A stretch of DNA of 64,000 nucleotides, from the NCBI RefSeq assembly GCF_041435335.1, contig NZ_CP108430.1, forward strand, positions 4,178,501 through 4,242,500, written 5' to 3'. A program made the translations under genes and the position numbers. The DNA comes from Streptomyces sp. NBC_01283 (GTDB lineage: Bacteria > Actinomycetota > Actinomycetes > Streptomycetales > Streptomycetaceae). Shown piece after piece: positions 24,439 through 33,313 of the stretch. The notes below the pieces were generated by a model. The model ran no database searches, had not been told where the DNA came from, and saw only the letters and a program-made list of their open reading frames with translations. Position 1 is the first letter of the stretch, and each line of letters opens with the position of its first letter.

Positions 24439-25908
24439 GTGCCCATGGACTCCCCTGCCCCCACCCACGCCCACGACGCACCCCCACCCCCGTCCCCACC
24501 GGACACCGCCCCACCCGCCCCGCTCACCCCCCGAAAACGCTGGGCCGTCCTCGCGGTGATCATCGCCGCCGACGTGCTCGACCTCGTGGACGCCACCGTC
24601 ACCAACATCGCCGCCCCCACCATCGCCAAGGACCTCGGCGGCGGCCCCGGCCTCATCCAGTGGCTCGGCGCCTCCTACGCGCTGGCCCTCGGCGTGCTCC
24701 TCGTCCTCGGCGGACGGCTCGGCGACAAGTACGGCAGGCGGCGGCTCTTCCTGCTCGGTCTCGGCGGGTTCACGCTCGCCTCGGTCGCCTGCGGGCTCGC
24801 CTTCAGCCCCGAGTCGATCACCGTCGCCCGCCTCGCGCAGGGTGCCTTCGGCGCACTCGTCATCCCGCAGGGCTTCGGCATCCTCGGCTCGGTCTGGCCC
24901 CGCGAGGAGATCGGCAAGGCGTTCAGCCTCTTCGCCCCCGCCATGGGTCTCTCCGCCGTCGGCGGCCCCATCCTCGCCGGGTTCCTCATCGACGCCGACC
25001 TCGCCGGCCTCGGCTGGCGGCCCATGTTCCTGATCAACCTCGTGCTGGGCGGCGCGGCCCTCATCGCCGCCCTCCGCCTGCTCCCCAAGGACCCCGGTGA
25101 CCGCGCCACCTCGATCGACGGCGCAGGCTCCGCCCTCCTCGGCGCCACCATGCTCGGGCTGCTCTCCGGCCTGATCGAGGGCTCCACGAACGGCTGGACC
25201 CCCGCGCCCCTCCTGCTGATCGCCGCGGGCCTCGCCTTCTTCGCGCTCTTCTGCCGCCGCCAGCGCACCGCACCGAACCCGCTGATCCAGCCCTCGCTGC
25301 TGCGCAACCGCGGCTTCACCTCGGGGCTCGTCCTCTGCGTCGCCTTCTCCGCCGCCGTGTCCGGGCTGCTCTACGTCATCTCGCTCTACCTGCAGGAAGG
25401 GCTCGGCCGCTCACCCTCCGACACCGCGCTCGGCCTCGTCCCGCTCTCCGCGGGCATCGTCATCGCGTCCATCGCCTGCCACGGCCTCATCGGAAAACTC
25501 GGCCGCAAGCTCGTCCTCATCGGCCTGCTGATCATGCTGACCGGCACCGGATACCTGCTGGCACTGGTCGCGAACTCCCCGACCCACCCCGCCGGCTGGG
25601 CCCTGCTGCCGCCCATGCTCATCATCGGCCTGGGCATGGGCACCTGCTTCGGCACCGTCTACGACATCACCATCGGCGACATCGCCCCCGACGAGGCGGG
25701 CAGCGCGAGCGGCTCGCTCAGCGCGGTGCAGCAGCTGGCCAACGCGATCGGCGCGGCCACCGTCGTCACCGTCTTCTTCAAGACCGCCGACGGTGGCCCG
25801 GCCCACGCCATGACCGTCACCCTCACCGTCGTCGCGGGCGTCACGCTGCTCTGCTGCGGCCTCGTACGACTCCTGCCGCGCAAGGCACAGGCGGAGCAGC
25901 ACCACTGA
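24439..25908 (+). CDS. DHA2-family MFS multidrug exporter
   Basis: This 489-residue transporter has about 14 membrane segments and the DHA2 signatures DVLDLVDATVTNIAAPTIAK in segment 1, then LGGRLGDKYGRRRLFLLG in loop 2-3 (motif A). A Pro-rich cytoplasmic leader of about 30 residues precedes it. GTG at 24439 follows AAGGA by 7 bases. It is convergent with the MarR gene, and a palindrome in its promoter is shared with the MarR promoter. Proton-driven efflux of a toxic compound is the likely role. Confidence 0.92.
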   Translation: MPMDSPAPTHAHDAPPPPSPPDTAPPAPLTPRKRWAVLAVIIAADVLDLVDATVTNIAAPTIAKDLGGGPGLIQWLGASYALALGVLLVLGGRLGDKYGRRRLFLLGLGGFTLASVACGLAFSPESITVARLAQGAFGALVIPQGFGILGSVWPREEIGKAFSLFAPAMGLSAVGGPILAGFLIDADLAGLGWRPMFLINLVLGGAALIAALRLLPKDPGDRATSIDGAGSALLGATMLGLLSGLIEGSTNGWTPAPLLLIAAGLAFFALFCRRQRTAPNPLIQPSLLRNRGFTSGLVLCVAFSAAVSGLLYVISLYLQEGLGRSPSDTALGLVPLSAGIVIASIACHGLIGKLGRKLVLIGLLIMLTGTGYLLALVANSPTHPAGWALLPPMLIIGLGMGTCFGTVYDITIGDIAPDEAGSASGSLSAVQQLANAIGAATVVTVFFKTADGGPAHAMTVTLTVVAGVTLLCCGLVRLLPRKAQAEQHH

Positions 25909-25932
25909 GCCCCGCCCGGCCCCCTCAGCCCG

Positions 25933-26430
25933 CTATCCGTCCAGCTCCCCGCCACGCAACCGCGCCACCTGCGCCGCACTGAACTCCACGGTGCGGCGCA
26001 TGTGCGTGATGAGCAGGGCCAGTTCGGTGTCGTCGTACCGCTCGAAGAGCGCGAACCAGCCGCCCCCGAGCTTGTCCCACATCCGCCCGAACTCCGCCAC
26101 CTTCTCCGGCACCGTCGACACGAGCACCCGCCGCCGGTCGGCGGCATCCCGCTCCCGTACGACGTAGCCCGCCTTCTCCAGCCGGTCCACGAGCCGCGTC
26201 GCCGAGCCGGTCGTGAGGCCGGTCAGCTCGGCGATGCGGCCCGTGGTGACCGGCTTCTCCTCCAGGCCGAGCAGGTTCACGCACTGCAGGTCGGTGGGGT
26301 GCAGGTTCAGGTGGTCGGCGACGGCCTGATTGAAGAGGGCATACGACGCCATGTAGCGCCGCGACTCGACGGACAGCTCGTCCAGCAGGGCATCGCGCCG
26401 CGCCCCGGCACCGTTCTTCTCGCTGGCCAC
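25933..26430 (-). CDS. MarR family transcriptional regulator
   Basis: This 165-residue protein has the MarR winged helix: [30 protein letters not shown], with the wing at [17 protein letters not shown] at 26430 is chosen because GGAGGAGG precedes it by about 10 bases. It lies 24 bases beyond the convergent DHA2 exporter. CTGCGT...ACGCAG half-sites occur in both promoters, so it likely represses itself and the exporter, releasing DNA on binding a drug-like ligand. Confidence 0.91.
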   Translation of the reverse strand: MASEKNGAGARRDALLDELSVESRRYMASYALFNQAVADHLNLHPTDLQCVNLLGLEEKPVTTGRIAELTGLTTGSATRLVDRLEKAGYVVRERDAADRRRVLVSTVPEKVAEFGRMWDKLGGGWFALFERYDDTELALLITHMRRTVEFSAAQVARLRGGELDG

Positions 26431-26454
26431 GGCGGACCACCCTCCTCCAGGTAT

Positions 26455-26483
26455 CTGCGTCAGACAGAAAGCGTACGACGCAG
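26455..26483. promoter_or_regulatory. MarR autoregulatory operator, split half-sites
   Basis: CTGCGT (26455-26460) and ACGCAG (26478-26483), separated by 17 bases, lie 25-53 bases before the MarR start and also precede ynfA on the other strand. They match the compact palindrome in the exporter promoter. Confidence 0.5.
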
Positions 26484-26530
26484 ACTTCCGAAGGCCCGCC
26501 GGATTCGGCACCCATGCCACGATTCCCCCC

Positions 26531-26866
26531 ATGCTCATCGCCCGTTCCGCCGCCCTCTTCGTCCTCGCCGCGCTCTTCGAGATCGGCGGCGCCTGGCTGG
26601 TCTGGCAAGGAGTGCGCGAGCACAAAGGGTGGGCGTGGATCGGCGCGGGCGTCATCGCACTCGGCGTCTACGGCTTCGTCGCCACGCTCCAGCCCGACGC
26701 CGAATTCGGCCGCATCCTCGCCGCGTACGGCGGCGTCTTCGTCGCGGGATCCATCGCCTGGGGCATGGTCGCCGACGGCTACCGGCCCGACCGCTGGGAC
26801 GTGACCGGAGCGCTGATCTGCCTGGCGGGGATGGCCGTGATCATGTACGCGCCACGGGGCCGCTAG
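26531..26866 (+). CDS. YnfA (UPF0060) family membrane protein
   Basis: A 111-residue protein with four membrane segments, in the YnfA family related to small multidrug resistance transporters. The signature [19 protein letters not shown], about residues 16-34, and [19 protein letters not shown] match the family. It is divergent from the MarR gene, so the operator half-sites there may influence it too. Transport activity is inferred from the fold only. Confidence 0.93.
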   Translation: MLIARSAALFVLAALFEIGGAWLVWQGVREHKGWAWIGAGVIALGVYGFVATLQPDAEFGRILAAYGGVFVAGSIAWGMVADGYRPDRWDVTGALICLAGMAVIMYAPRGR

Positions 26867-26968
26867 CCGGTCGGCCTCCGGCCCTCGGCCTGCGCCCCTC
26901 GGCATCCGGCAGCCGACCTATCCTGGCGGGACGACAGGCAGGAACACACGTACGCCCAAGGAGCAGCC

Positions 26969-27748
26969 ATGACCGCCGCGAACGCCGCGCCCGCCGCCAC
27001 CCGCATCGCGATCGTCACCGGCGCGAGCAGCGGCATCGGCGCCGCCACCGCGCGCGGACTCGCCGCCGCCGGCTACCGCGTCGTCCTCACCGCCCGCCGC
27101 AAGGACCGCATCGAGGCCCTGGCGGCCGAGATCACGGCCGCCGGGCACGACGCGATGGCGTACGCGCTGGACATCACCGACCGCACGGCCGTGGACGAGT
27201 TCGCCACCGCCTTCCGCAAGGTCGCGGTCCTGGTCAACAACGCGGGCGGCGCGCTCGGCGCCGACACCATCGCCACCGGCGACCCCGCCGACTGGCGCCA
27301 GATGTACGAGACGAACGTCATCGGCACCCTGAACGTCACCCAGGCCCTGCTCCCCGCGCTCACCGCGAGCGCCGACGGCACGGTGGTCGTCCTCTCCTCG
27401 ACCGCCGGGCACGGCACGTACGAGGGCGGTGGTGGCTATGTGGCCGCCAAGCACGCCGAGCACGTCCTCGCCGAGACCCTCCGCCTGGAGATCGTCGGCA
27501 CCCCGGTCCGCGTCATCGAGGTCGCCCCCGGCATGGTCAAGACGGAGGAGTTCGCGACGACCCGCTTCGGCGGCGACACGGAGAAGGCCGCGAAGGTCTA
27601 CGAGGGCGTGGCCGAGCCCCTCTCGGCGGACGACGTGGCGGACACGATCACCTGGGCGGTCACCCGCCCGCCCCACGTCAACATCGACCTCCTGGTGGTC
27701 CGCCCCCGCGCCCAGGCCTCGAACACCAAGGTCCACCGGGAACTGTGA
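26969..27748 (+). CDS. Short-chain dehydrogenase/reductase (YdfG-like)
   Basis: A 259-residue classical SDR. The nucleotide motif is TGASSGIG (residues 17-24), the NNAG strand motif is present, and the catalytic Ser and Tyr-X3-Lys are in VVLSSTAG and YVAAKH. The ending resembles serine/3-hydroxy acid dehydrogenases of the YdfG group (RPPHVNIDLLVVRP). The substrate is unknown. A strong bidirectional hairpin separates it from the convergent rtcB gene. Confidence 0.92.
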   Translation: MTAANAAPAATRIAIVTGASSGIGAATARGLAAAGYRVVLTARRKDRIEALAAEITAAGHDAMAYALDITDRTAVDEFATAFRKVAVLVNNAGGALGADTIATGDPADWRQMYETNVIGTLNVTQALLPALTASADGTVVVLSSTAGHGTYEGGGGYVAAKHAEHVLAETLRLEIVGTPVRVIEVAPGMVKTEEFATTRFGGDTEKAAKVYEGVAEPLSADDVADTITWAVTRPPHVNIDLLVVRPRAQASNTKVHREL

Positions 27749-27754
27749 CGCGGA

Positions 27755-27804
27755 CGCAGAAGGCGGGGGCAGGGCCGCTCATGGCCCTGCCCCCGCCTTC
27801 TGCG
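27755..27804. terminator. Bidirectional terminator between SDR gene and rtcB
   Basis: A perfect 22-bp stem (27755-27776 with 27783-27804) with a 6-base loop fills the gap between two convergent genes and starts 7 bases past the SDR stop codon. Confidence 0.9.
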
Positions 27805-27809
27805 CGGCT

Positions 27810-29003
27810 TCAGCCCTTCACGCAGATGACCTGCTTGAGCTTGGCCACGACCTGAACCAGGTCGCTCTGCTGGTCCATGACCTGCTCGATCGGCTTGTAC
27901 GCGCCCGGGATCTCGTCCACGACGCCCGAGTCCTTTCGGCACTCGACGCCCCGCGTCTGCTCCTCCAGGTCCTTCGTCGAAAAGCGCTTCTTCGCCGCGT
28001 TCCGGCTCATCCGCCGACCCGCACCGTGCGAGGCCGAGTTGAAGGACGCCGCGTTTCCGAGGCCCTTCACGATGTACGAACCGGTGCCCATCGAGCCGGG
28101 GATGATCCCGAAGTCGCCGCTGCCGGCGCGGATCGCACCCTTCCGCGTGACCAGCAGGTCCATCCCGTCGTACCGCTCTTCGCTGACGTAGTTGTGGTGG
28201 CAGGAGATCACCGGCTCGAAGGTCACCTTGGCCTTCTTGAACTCCTTGCGGACCACGTCCTGGAAGAGCCCCATCATGATCGAGCGGTTGTACTTCGCGT
28301 ACTCCTGCGCCCAGAAAAGATCGTTCCGGTACGCCGCCATCTGCGGGGTGTCCGCGATGAACACCGCCAGGTCGCGGTCGATGATTCCCTGGTTGTGAGG
28401 CAGCTTCTGGGCGACCCCTATGTGGTGGTCGGCCAGTTCCTTGCCGATGTTCCGGGAGCCCGAGTGCAGCATCAACCAGACCGCACCCGACTCATCGAGG
28501 CAGAACTCGATGAAATGGTTTCCGGATCCGAGCGTTCCCATCTGCTTCGTCGCCCGATCCTGACGAAATTTGACCGCATCGGCGATCCCGTCGAAGCGTG
28601 ACCAGAAGTCGTCCCAGGCGGACGTGCCGAACCCATGGAGCCGCCCCGGATCCACGGCATCGTCATGCATCCCCCGGCCCACCGGAATCGCCTGCTCGAT
28701 CTTCGAGCGCAGGCGGGACAGGTCACCCGGCAGGTCGTTCGCCGTCAGGGAGGTCTTGACCGCCGACATTCCGCAGCCGATGTCGACACCCACCGCCGCG
28801 GGGCACACCGCACCCTGCATGGCGATCACCGAACCGACCGTCGCGCCCTTGCCGTAGTGGACGTCCGGCATGACGGCCAGGCCCTTGATCCACGGCAGGG
28901 TCGCCACGTTCTGGAGCTGCTGGAGTGCGACATCCTCGACCGAGGCCGGGTCCGTCCACATCCGGATCGGTACTTTTGCCCCCGGAACCTCCACGTACGA
29001 CAT
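27810..29003 (-). CDS. rtcB: RNA-splicing ligase RtcB
   Basis: RtcB joins 2',3'-cyclic phosphate or 3'-phosphate RNA ends to 5'-OH ends using GTP and Mn2+. This 397-residue protein shows the metal site DIGCGM (Asp74, Cys77), GSGNHFIEF and HSGSRNIG with metal-binding His residues, and SHGAGRRMSR, whose His accepts GMP. ATG at 29003 is preceded by GAGG. No archease or RtcA gene is adjacent. It is divergent from a DUF3558 lipoprotein gene. The natural RNA target, for example tRNA repair, is unknown. Confidence 0.95.
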   Translation of the reverse strand: MSYVEVPGAKVPIRMWTDPASVEDVALQQLQNVATLPWIKGLAVMPDVHYGKGATVGSVIAMQGAVCPAAVGVDIGCGMSAVKTSLTANDLPGDLSRLRSKIEQAIPVGRGMHDDAVDPGRLHGFGTSAWDDFWSRFDGIADAVKFRQDRATKQMGTLGSGNHFIEFCLDESGAVWLMLHSGSRNIGKELADHHIGVAQKLPHNQGIIDRDLAVFIADTPQMAAYRNDLFWAQEYAKYNRSIMMGLFQDVVRKEFKKAKVTFEPVISCHHNYVSEERYDGMDLLVTRKGAIRAGSGDFGIIPGSMGTGSYIVKGLGNAASFNSASHGAGRRMSRNAAKKRFSTKDLEEQTRGVECRKDSGVVDEIPGAYKPIEQVMDQQSDLVQVVAKLKQVICVKG

Positions 29004-29184
29004 AACGTCCTCATTCCCCCGTAGTTGAACAACACTGCTGAAAGTCTTGAAGCGCAAATACCGGCGCCAAGGTCAACGAAAGGGATCGCGGACCGGCATC
29101 CACGGCATCGCGTGCGATACACATTGTGTCCACCGGTCGCCCACCAGCGGCAACCCAATATCCCCGGCGAGAAGGAGCCCATCG

Positions 29185-30084
29185 GTGCAGCGGAAGGCGT
29201 ACGTACCAGGCGTCGCGGCTCTCATCGCGGCGCTGCTCGCCGGATGCACGGGCGGCGGTGCGCTCGGCGGTGAGCCGGACGACTCGAAGCCCGGCGACAC
29301 CAGCGGGACGACCGCGGCCGCCGAGCCCGGCAAGTACCGCACCCTCCCCGAGCCCTGCGGCCAGGTCGACCGCGGCACGCTCGACTCGATGCTGCCCGGC
29401 ATCGAGGAGATCCCGGGCGAGGAGCAGCAGGAGAGGGCGTACGAGGGCGCGCCGACCGTCACGTACGACACCGACCGGCGTGTGGGCTGCCGCTGGAAGG
29501 TGGAGTCCTCGGACGCCACCCACCATCTGCTCGTCGACTTCGAGCGCGTCGTCTCGTACGACAACTCCGTGAGCGATGACACCCGTGCGACGGAGGTCTA
29601 CTCGTCGAAGGCGCAGAAGGCGGATCTGGCCGCGCCCTCCGGCACCCCGTCCGCCGGTGACGCGGACGAGGGCGGCGCGGAGGGTTCGGCTCCCGAGCCG
29701 TCCGACGGCGCCGAGACGGGGAAGGGTGACGGAAAGGACAAGGACAAGGACAAGGACAAGGGCGACGCGGGCGGGAGTGCCTCCAGCGACTCCAGTGCCT
29801 CCGGCTCAAGCGGCTCTCCGGAAAATGCCGTCACGGCGCCCGGCCTGGAGCCCCGCATCCTCGACGACCTGGGCGACGAGGCCTTCCTCGACGACGGGCT
29901 CACGACCTCCGGGTCCGCGACCCGGCACCGCACGGTGACTGTGGTGTTCCGCACGTCGAACGTCATCGTGACCGTCGAGTACGACGAGCAGCCGGGACGT
30001 CGTACGGAGATCCCGGACAGCAAGGAAATGCAGGACAAGGCGCAGGAACTGGCCGGAAAGCTGGCCGACGGGTTCAGCGAATAG
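29185..30084 (+). CDS. DUF3558-type lipoprotein (first of pair)
   Basis: This 299-residue exported lipoprotein has a signal peptide with lipobox LLAGC near residue 21. It begins its mature domain with LPEPCGQVDRGTLDSMLPG, matching the DUF3558 pattern of a Cys paired with a later VGCRWKV. A Gly/Ser/Asp/Lys-rich linker (including KDKDKDKDKGD) splits the domain, and a C-terminal part (TVTVVFRTSNVIVTVEY) closes it. GTG at 29185 follows GAAGGAG. Function is unknown; it is followed by a second, similar lipoprotein gene. Confidence 0.88.
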   Translation: MQRKAYVPGVAALIAALLAGCTGGGALGGEPDDSKPGDTSGTTAAAEPGKYRTLPEPCGQVDRGTLDSMLPGIEEIPGEEQQERAYEGAPTVTYDTDRRVGCRWKVESSDATHHLLVDFERVVSYDNSVSDDTRATEVYSSKAQKADLAAPSGTPSAGDADEGGAEGSAPEPSDGAETGKGDGKDKDKDKDKGDAGGSASSDSSASGSSGSPENAVTAPGLEPRILDDLGDEAFLDDGLTTSGSATRHRTVTVVFRTSNVIVTVEYDEQPGRRTEIPDSKEMQDKAQELAGKLADGFSE

Positions 30085-30200
30085 CGGAGGTTCGGACGGG
30101 GCACCGGCTGTCCGGAAGCGGAGTCGTCCGCGTCGGGCACGGCGTACCGTGGCCCATCGAACCGACGACAGCCGTCTTGAGTGACTTGAGTGAAGGAACC

Positions 30201-31070
30201 ATGCACCGACCAGCACAGCGACTCACCCGCATACTCACCTGCGCAGCCGCCGTACCGGTGATCCTCGTTGCCTCCGGCTGCTCCTCCGACTCGGACTCGG
30301 GCTCGGACGGGGCCAAGAAGGACTCGGGCTCGAAGGCCTCCGCCTCGGCCCCGGGCAAGGACAAGGCCGCGAGTGTGGAGAAGGCGGCGTTCAGCAAGCT
30401 GCCCGAGCCCTGCGAGGTCCTGTCGAAGAAGACGCTTGAGGACCTCGTGCCGAAGGCCAAGGACAAGTCGGGCAAGGCGGGCACGTCCGACGACACGTCG
30501 GCGCGTGGCACCTGCTCCTGGGACAGCCTCGACAACAACGGCGTCGACGGCTCGCAGTTCCGCTGGCTCCGTGTCTCGCTGATGCGCTTCGACTCGGACG
30601 CCTCGCTCGGCAGCGGCGCCAAGCGCGCGCAGAACAACTTCGCCAAGCAGGTCGCGGACGCGCAGGCGACGGAGGGCGCGAAGAGCGTCAAGACGGAGCC
30701 GGTCCCGGGGATGGGCGACCAGACGACGGTCGTCCACTACGACCTGAAGAAGGACAAGGAAAACTTCAAGCAGCAGACGGTCGTGACGCGCGTGGAGAAC
30801 GCCGTCGTCACGATCGACTACAACGGCGCCGGCCTCGCGGGCGACAAGGCGCCGAGCTCGAAGGACCTGTCCAAGGCCGCCGAGAAGGCCGCGAAGGAGG
30901 CCTCCGAGGCGGTCGTCTCCGCGAACAAGGCGGGTGGCGCGGGCGGCACGGACGACGGCTCGAAGTCGAAGGAGTCCTCCGCTCCCAAGGACGACTCGAA
31001 GGACGGCTCGAAGGCCTCCAAGCCCAGCTCCAAGCAGAGCTCCAAGTCCAGCTCCAAGACCAAGAGCTGA
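30201..31070 (+). CDS. DUF3558 lipoprotein (second of pair)
   Basis: The 289-residue lipoprotein has a signal peptide ending at VASGC near residue 26, an Asp/Ser/Lys linker, and a DUF3558 domain with LPEPCEVLSKKTLEDLVPKA and a later TCSWDSL. The C-terminus is low-complexity, rich in Ser and Lys (SSKQSSKSSSKTKS). Start ATG 30201 follows GAAGGAA. It parallels the preceding gene in domain pattern and gap, so the two look like diverged duplicates. Confidence 0.88.
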   Translation: MHRPAQRLTRILTCAAAVPVILVASGCSSDSDSGSDGAKKDSGSKASASAPGKDKAASVEKAAFSKLPEPCEVLSKKTLEDLVPKAKDKSGKAGTSDDTSARGTCSWDSLDNNGVDGSQFRWLRVSLMRFDSDASLGSGAKRAQNNFAKQVADAQATEGAKSVKTEPVPGMGDQTTVVHYDLKKDKENFKQQTVVTRVENAVVTIDYNGAGLAGDKAPSSKDLSKAAEKAAKEASEAVVSANKAGGAGGTDDGSKSKESSAPKDDSKDGSKASKPSSKQSSKSSSKTKS

Positions 31071-31135
31071 CGCCGGGCGCGTAAAGCGCGGCGCGCGTCA
31101 AGCGCGCAACTCGCGGCGCAGTCAAGGCAGTTGTA

Positions 31136-31162
31136 GAGCCCGGCCCCTGGTGGGCCGGGCTC
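31136..31162 (+). terminator. Terminator after the DUF3558 genes
   Basis: GAGCCCGGCCC (31136-31146) pairs with GGGCCGGGCTC (31152-31162) in an 11-bp perfect stem with a 5-base loop, 66 bases beyond the second lipoprotein gene. Confidence 0.7.
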
Positions 31163-31242
31163 CTGCCGTACCGGCACACCGGCTTCCGCATGCGTGTGCC
31201 AGGCTGTCGCTCGCAACAAACCGAACAGGGAGGGGTTCGCGG

Positions 31243-32709
31243 GTGGCCGCGATGCAGCTGACACGCACGCACCGAATACTCATCGGCGTGGTCGTCGCCG
31301 GTGCGGTCGTCATCGCCGGCATCGGTTTCGCGGGGTCGTACGCGGCCGTACGCGAGCTGGCCGAGAAGAAGGGCTTCGGCAGCTTCTCGGCGGTCTTCCC
31401 GATCGGCATCGACGCGGGCATCTGCGTCCTGCTGGCGCTGGACCTGCTCCTGACCTGGATCCGCATCCCCTTCCCGCTGCTGCGCCAGACGGCCTGGCTC
31501 CTGACGGCGGCGACGATCGCCTTCAACGGCGCGGCGGCCTGGCCCGACCCGCTGGGCGTGGGCATGCACGCCGTCATCCCGGTCCTGTTCGTGGTCGCCG
31601 TCGAGGCGGCGCGGCACGCGGTGGGCCGGATCGCGGACATCACGGCCGACAAGCACATGGAGGGCGTACGCCTCACGCGCTGGCTCCTCTCGCCCGTGCC
31701 GACGTTCAAGCTGTGGCGCCGGATGAAGCTGTGGGAGATCCGCTCCTACGAGCAGGTCATCCAGCTGGAACAGGACCGCCTGATCTACCAGGCCCGCCTC
31801 CAGGCCCGCTTCGGCCGCAACTGGCGCCGCAAGGCCCCGGTGGAATCCCTGATGCCGCTGCGCCTTGCCCGCTTCGGCGTACCGCTCGCGGAGACCGCTC
31901 CCGCGGGGCTCGCGGCCGCGGGCATCGAGCCGGCGCTGCTTCCGCCGGCGCCGGTGCCTGTGCAGGCGGCGGTGCCGGTGGCCGGGGATGCGCAGCAGTC
32001 GCAGCATCCGGAGCTGGTGGCGCCGCCCGCGCCGCAGCTGGAGGCCGAGCCGCAGGTGCAGCACGCGCAGCCGCAGGATCAGGGCCAGGGCCGGCAGCAG
32101 CCCGCGCAGGAGGCCGAGGGTGCGCATGTGAGCCCGTGGTTCGCGGCTCAGCAGCCTTCGTACGTTCCTGAGGAGCCGCACGACCAGTGGTACGCGGACC
32201 AGCAGGCGTACGCCGAGCAGCAGGCCTACATCGAGCAGCAGGAGTATCTGGAGCAGCAACAGGCGTACTTCGACGAGCAGGACCGTGCAGGTCAGGCGGA
32301 GGTCGACCCCGCGTTCCAGGTCCCCTCGGGCGCGCCCGGCCGCACCCGGCCCCTCAGCGGCCAGCATCTGATCCCGGGTCCGCGCGAGGAGGCCGAGATG
32401 GCCCAGCAGATGGCCGAGCAGGCGTCCCAGCAGGTGGAAGAGGCGGCGGAGGAGCTGCCGGTTCCGGATGACATCCCCGGGCTGCCGGACGACGTGTCCC
32501 GCGAGGAGGCGTACTTCGTGGCGTTCCGGAAGTACGTGAGCGAGCTGGGCGACTACCCCAACGCCCGGCAGTTCGGCCTCTACTTGATGGACCTGTACGG
32601 CGTCACCGGCCAGGCGGGCGGCCCTCCCGCGGAGAGCACGCTGCGCCCGTACCTGCGTGACTTCCGGGGGCGCTACCAGGAGGAGCTGGACTCCGAGTAC
32701 AGCGCGTAG
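31243..32709 (+). CDS. DUF2637 domain membrane protein
   Basis: This 488-residue protein has four or five N-terminal membrane segments (RILIGVVVAGAVVIAGIGF; VFPIGIDAGICVLLALDLLL; and two more), then a basic cytoplasmic part (LWRRMKLWEIRSYEQVIQLE) typical of DUF2637. A Gln-rich linker follows, and a C-terminal domain (REEAYFVAFRKYVSELGDYP) shared by chromosomal Streptomyces members. GTG at 31243 follows GGGAGGGG. DUF2637 proteins include plasmid-transfer Spd proteins, but this copy has no transfer genes beside it, so the role is unknown. Confidence 0.88.
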   Translation: MAAMQLTRTHRILIGVVVAGAVVIAGIGFAGSYAAVRELAEKKGFGSFSAVFPIGIDAGICVLLALDLLLTWIRIPFPLLRQTAWLLTAATIAFNGAAAWPDPLGVGMHAVIPVLFVVAVEAARHAVGRIADITADKHMEGVRLTRWLLSPVPTFKLWRRMKLWEIRSYEQVIQLEQDRLIYQARLQARFGRNWRRKAPVESLMPLRLARFGVPLAETAPAGLAAAGIEPALLPPAPVPVQAAVPVAGDAQQSQHPELVAPPAPQLEAEPQVQHAQPQDQGQGRQQPAQEAEGAHVSPWFAAQQPSYVPEEPHDQWYADQQAYAEQQAYIEQQEYLEQQQAYFDEQDRAGQAEVDPAFQVPSGAPGRTRPLSGQHLIPGPREEAEMAQQMAEQASQQVEEAAEELPVPDDIPGLPDDVSREEAYFVAFRKYVSELGDYPNARQFGLYLMDLYGVTGQAGGPPAESTLRPYLRDFRGRYQEELDSEYSA

Positions 32710-32730
32710 CGGCGCTCGGGGCCCGGTGGC

Positions 32731-32940
32731 TCAACCGCTGCTGCGGGCGCGCTTCTTGCTGCTCTCGCCCCAGACGGCGAGGGCGGTGCCCACGACGAAC
32801 AGGGCGAGGTAGCCGGGGGTGGGGATGTCCCACCACTTGTGGAGGAGGCCCCACGACTCGCCCCCGAAGATGCGCCCGGCCGCGCCGAGGGCTCCCTGAA
32901 TCCCGACGACCCATCCGACGATGGAGATGATTTCCTTCAT
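32731..32940 (-). CDS. Small membrane protein, 69 residues
   Basis: ATG at 32940 opens a 69-residue frame: MKEIISIVGWVVGIQGALGA forms one membrane segment and YLALFVVGTALAVWGES a second, ending KKRARSSG. A longer frame upstream lacks membrane character and a ribosome site. It is convergent with the DUF2637 gene and downstream of the inverted-repeat region 33150-33232. Function unknown. Confidence 0.65.
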   Translation of the reverse strand: MKEIISIVGWVVGIQGALGAAGRIFGGESWGLLHKWWDIPTPGYLALFVVGTALAVWGESSKKRARSSG

Positions 32941-33149
32941 ACGTCCAGGATCACTCGCCCCTGAGCGCCGTTCGTCCTGCCCGGGACGGATCCCGGAGTA
33001 ATCCAAACGATGCAGGCGACTGAAGCTTCCCCTCCCCCACCACGTTGCGGACGCCCATCGGCCGGGCAGCGATTCCGGCACCGCCCATCCGCCGGCGCCC
33101 GCTATGCGCTGGGCGCCTCCACGCTCCCCCCCACCACCACACAGACCCG

Positions 33150-33232
33150 CCGCTTCGCGGCGGATGTCTCCCACCCGCCCACCCGGCACCCCGGGGCAAT
33201 CGGGTGGGCGGGAGAACTCTGCCGCGAAGCGG
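33150..33232. repeat. Large nested inverted repeat
   Basis: Outer arms 33150-33161 and 33221-33232 (12 bp, perfect), TCTCCC/GGGAGA (33167-33172 with 33210-33215), and inner arms 33174-33185 and 33201-33212 (12 bp, perfect) nest almost concentrically. The element could form an 83-base hairpin or cruciform. It lies in the 373-base gap between lysS and the small membrane gene; the rest of the gap shows only the lysS terminator. Confidence 0.8.
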
Positions 33233-33254
33233 CAGTCCAGTCCGCGGCACGCGA

Positions 33255-33290
33255 AAGGGGCGGCGCCCATGGAGCTGGGCGGCGCCCCTT
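33255..33290 (-). terminator. Terminator of lysS
   Basis: A 14-bp stem with one mismatch (33255-33268 with 33277-33290) begins 24 bases past the lysS stop codon. Confidence 0.75.
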
Positions 33291-33313
33291 ACACGTAACG
33301 CCAAGCGCGAGCG

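Noticed and set aside
31243..32709. DUF2637 gene as evidence of an integrated plasmid
   Set aside because: There are no replication, transfer, integrase or attachment-site features nearby, and the flanking genes are core-type.
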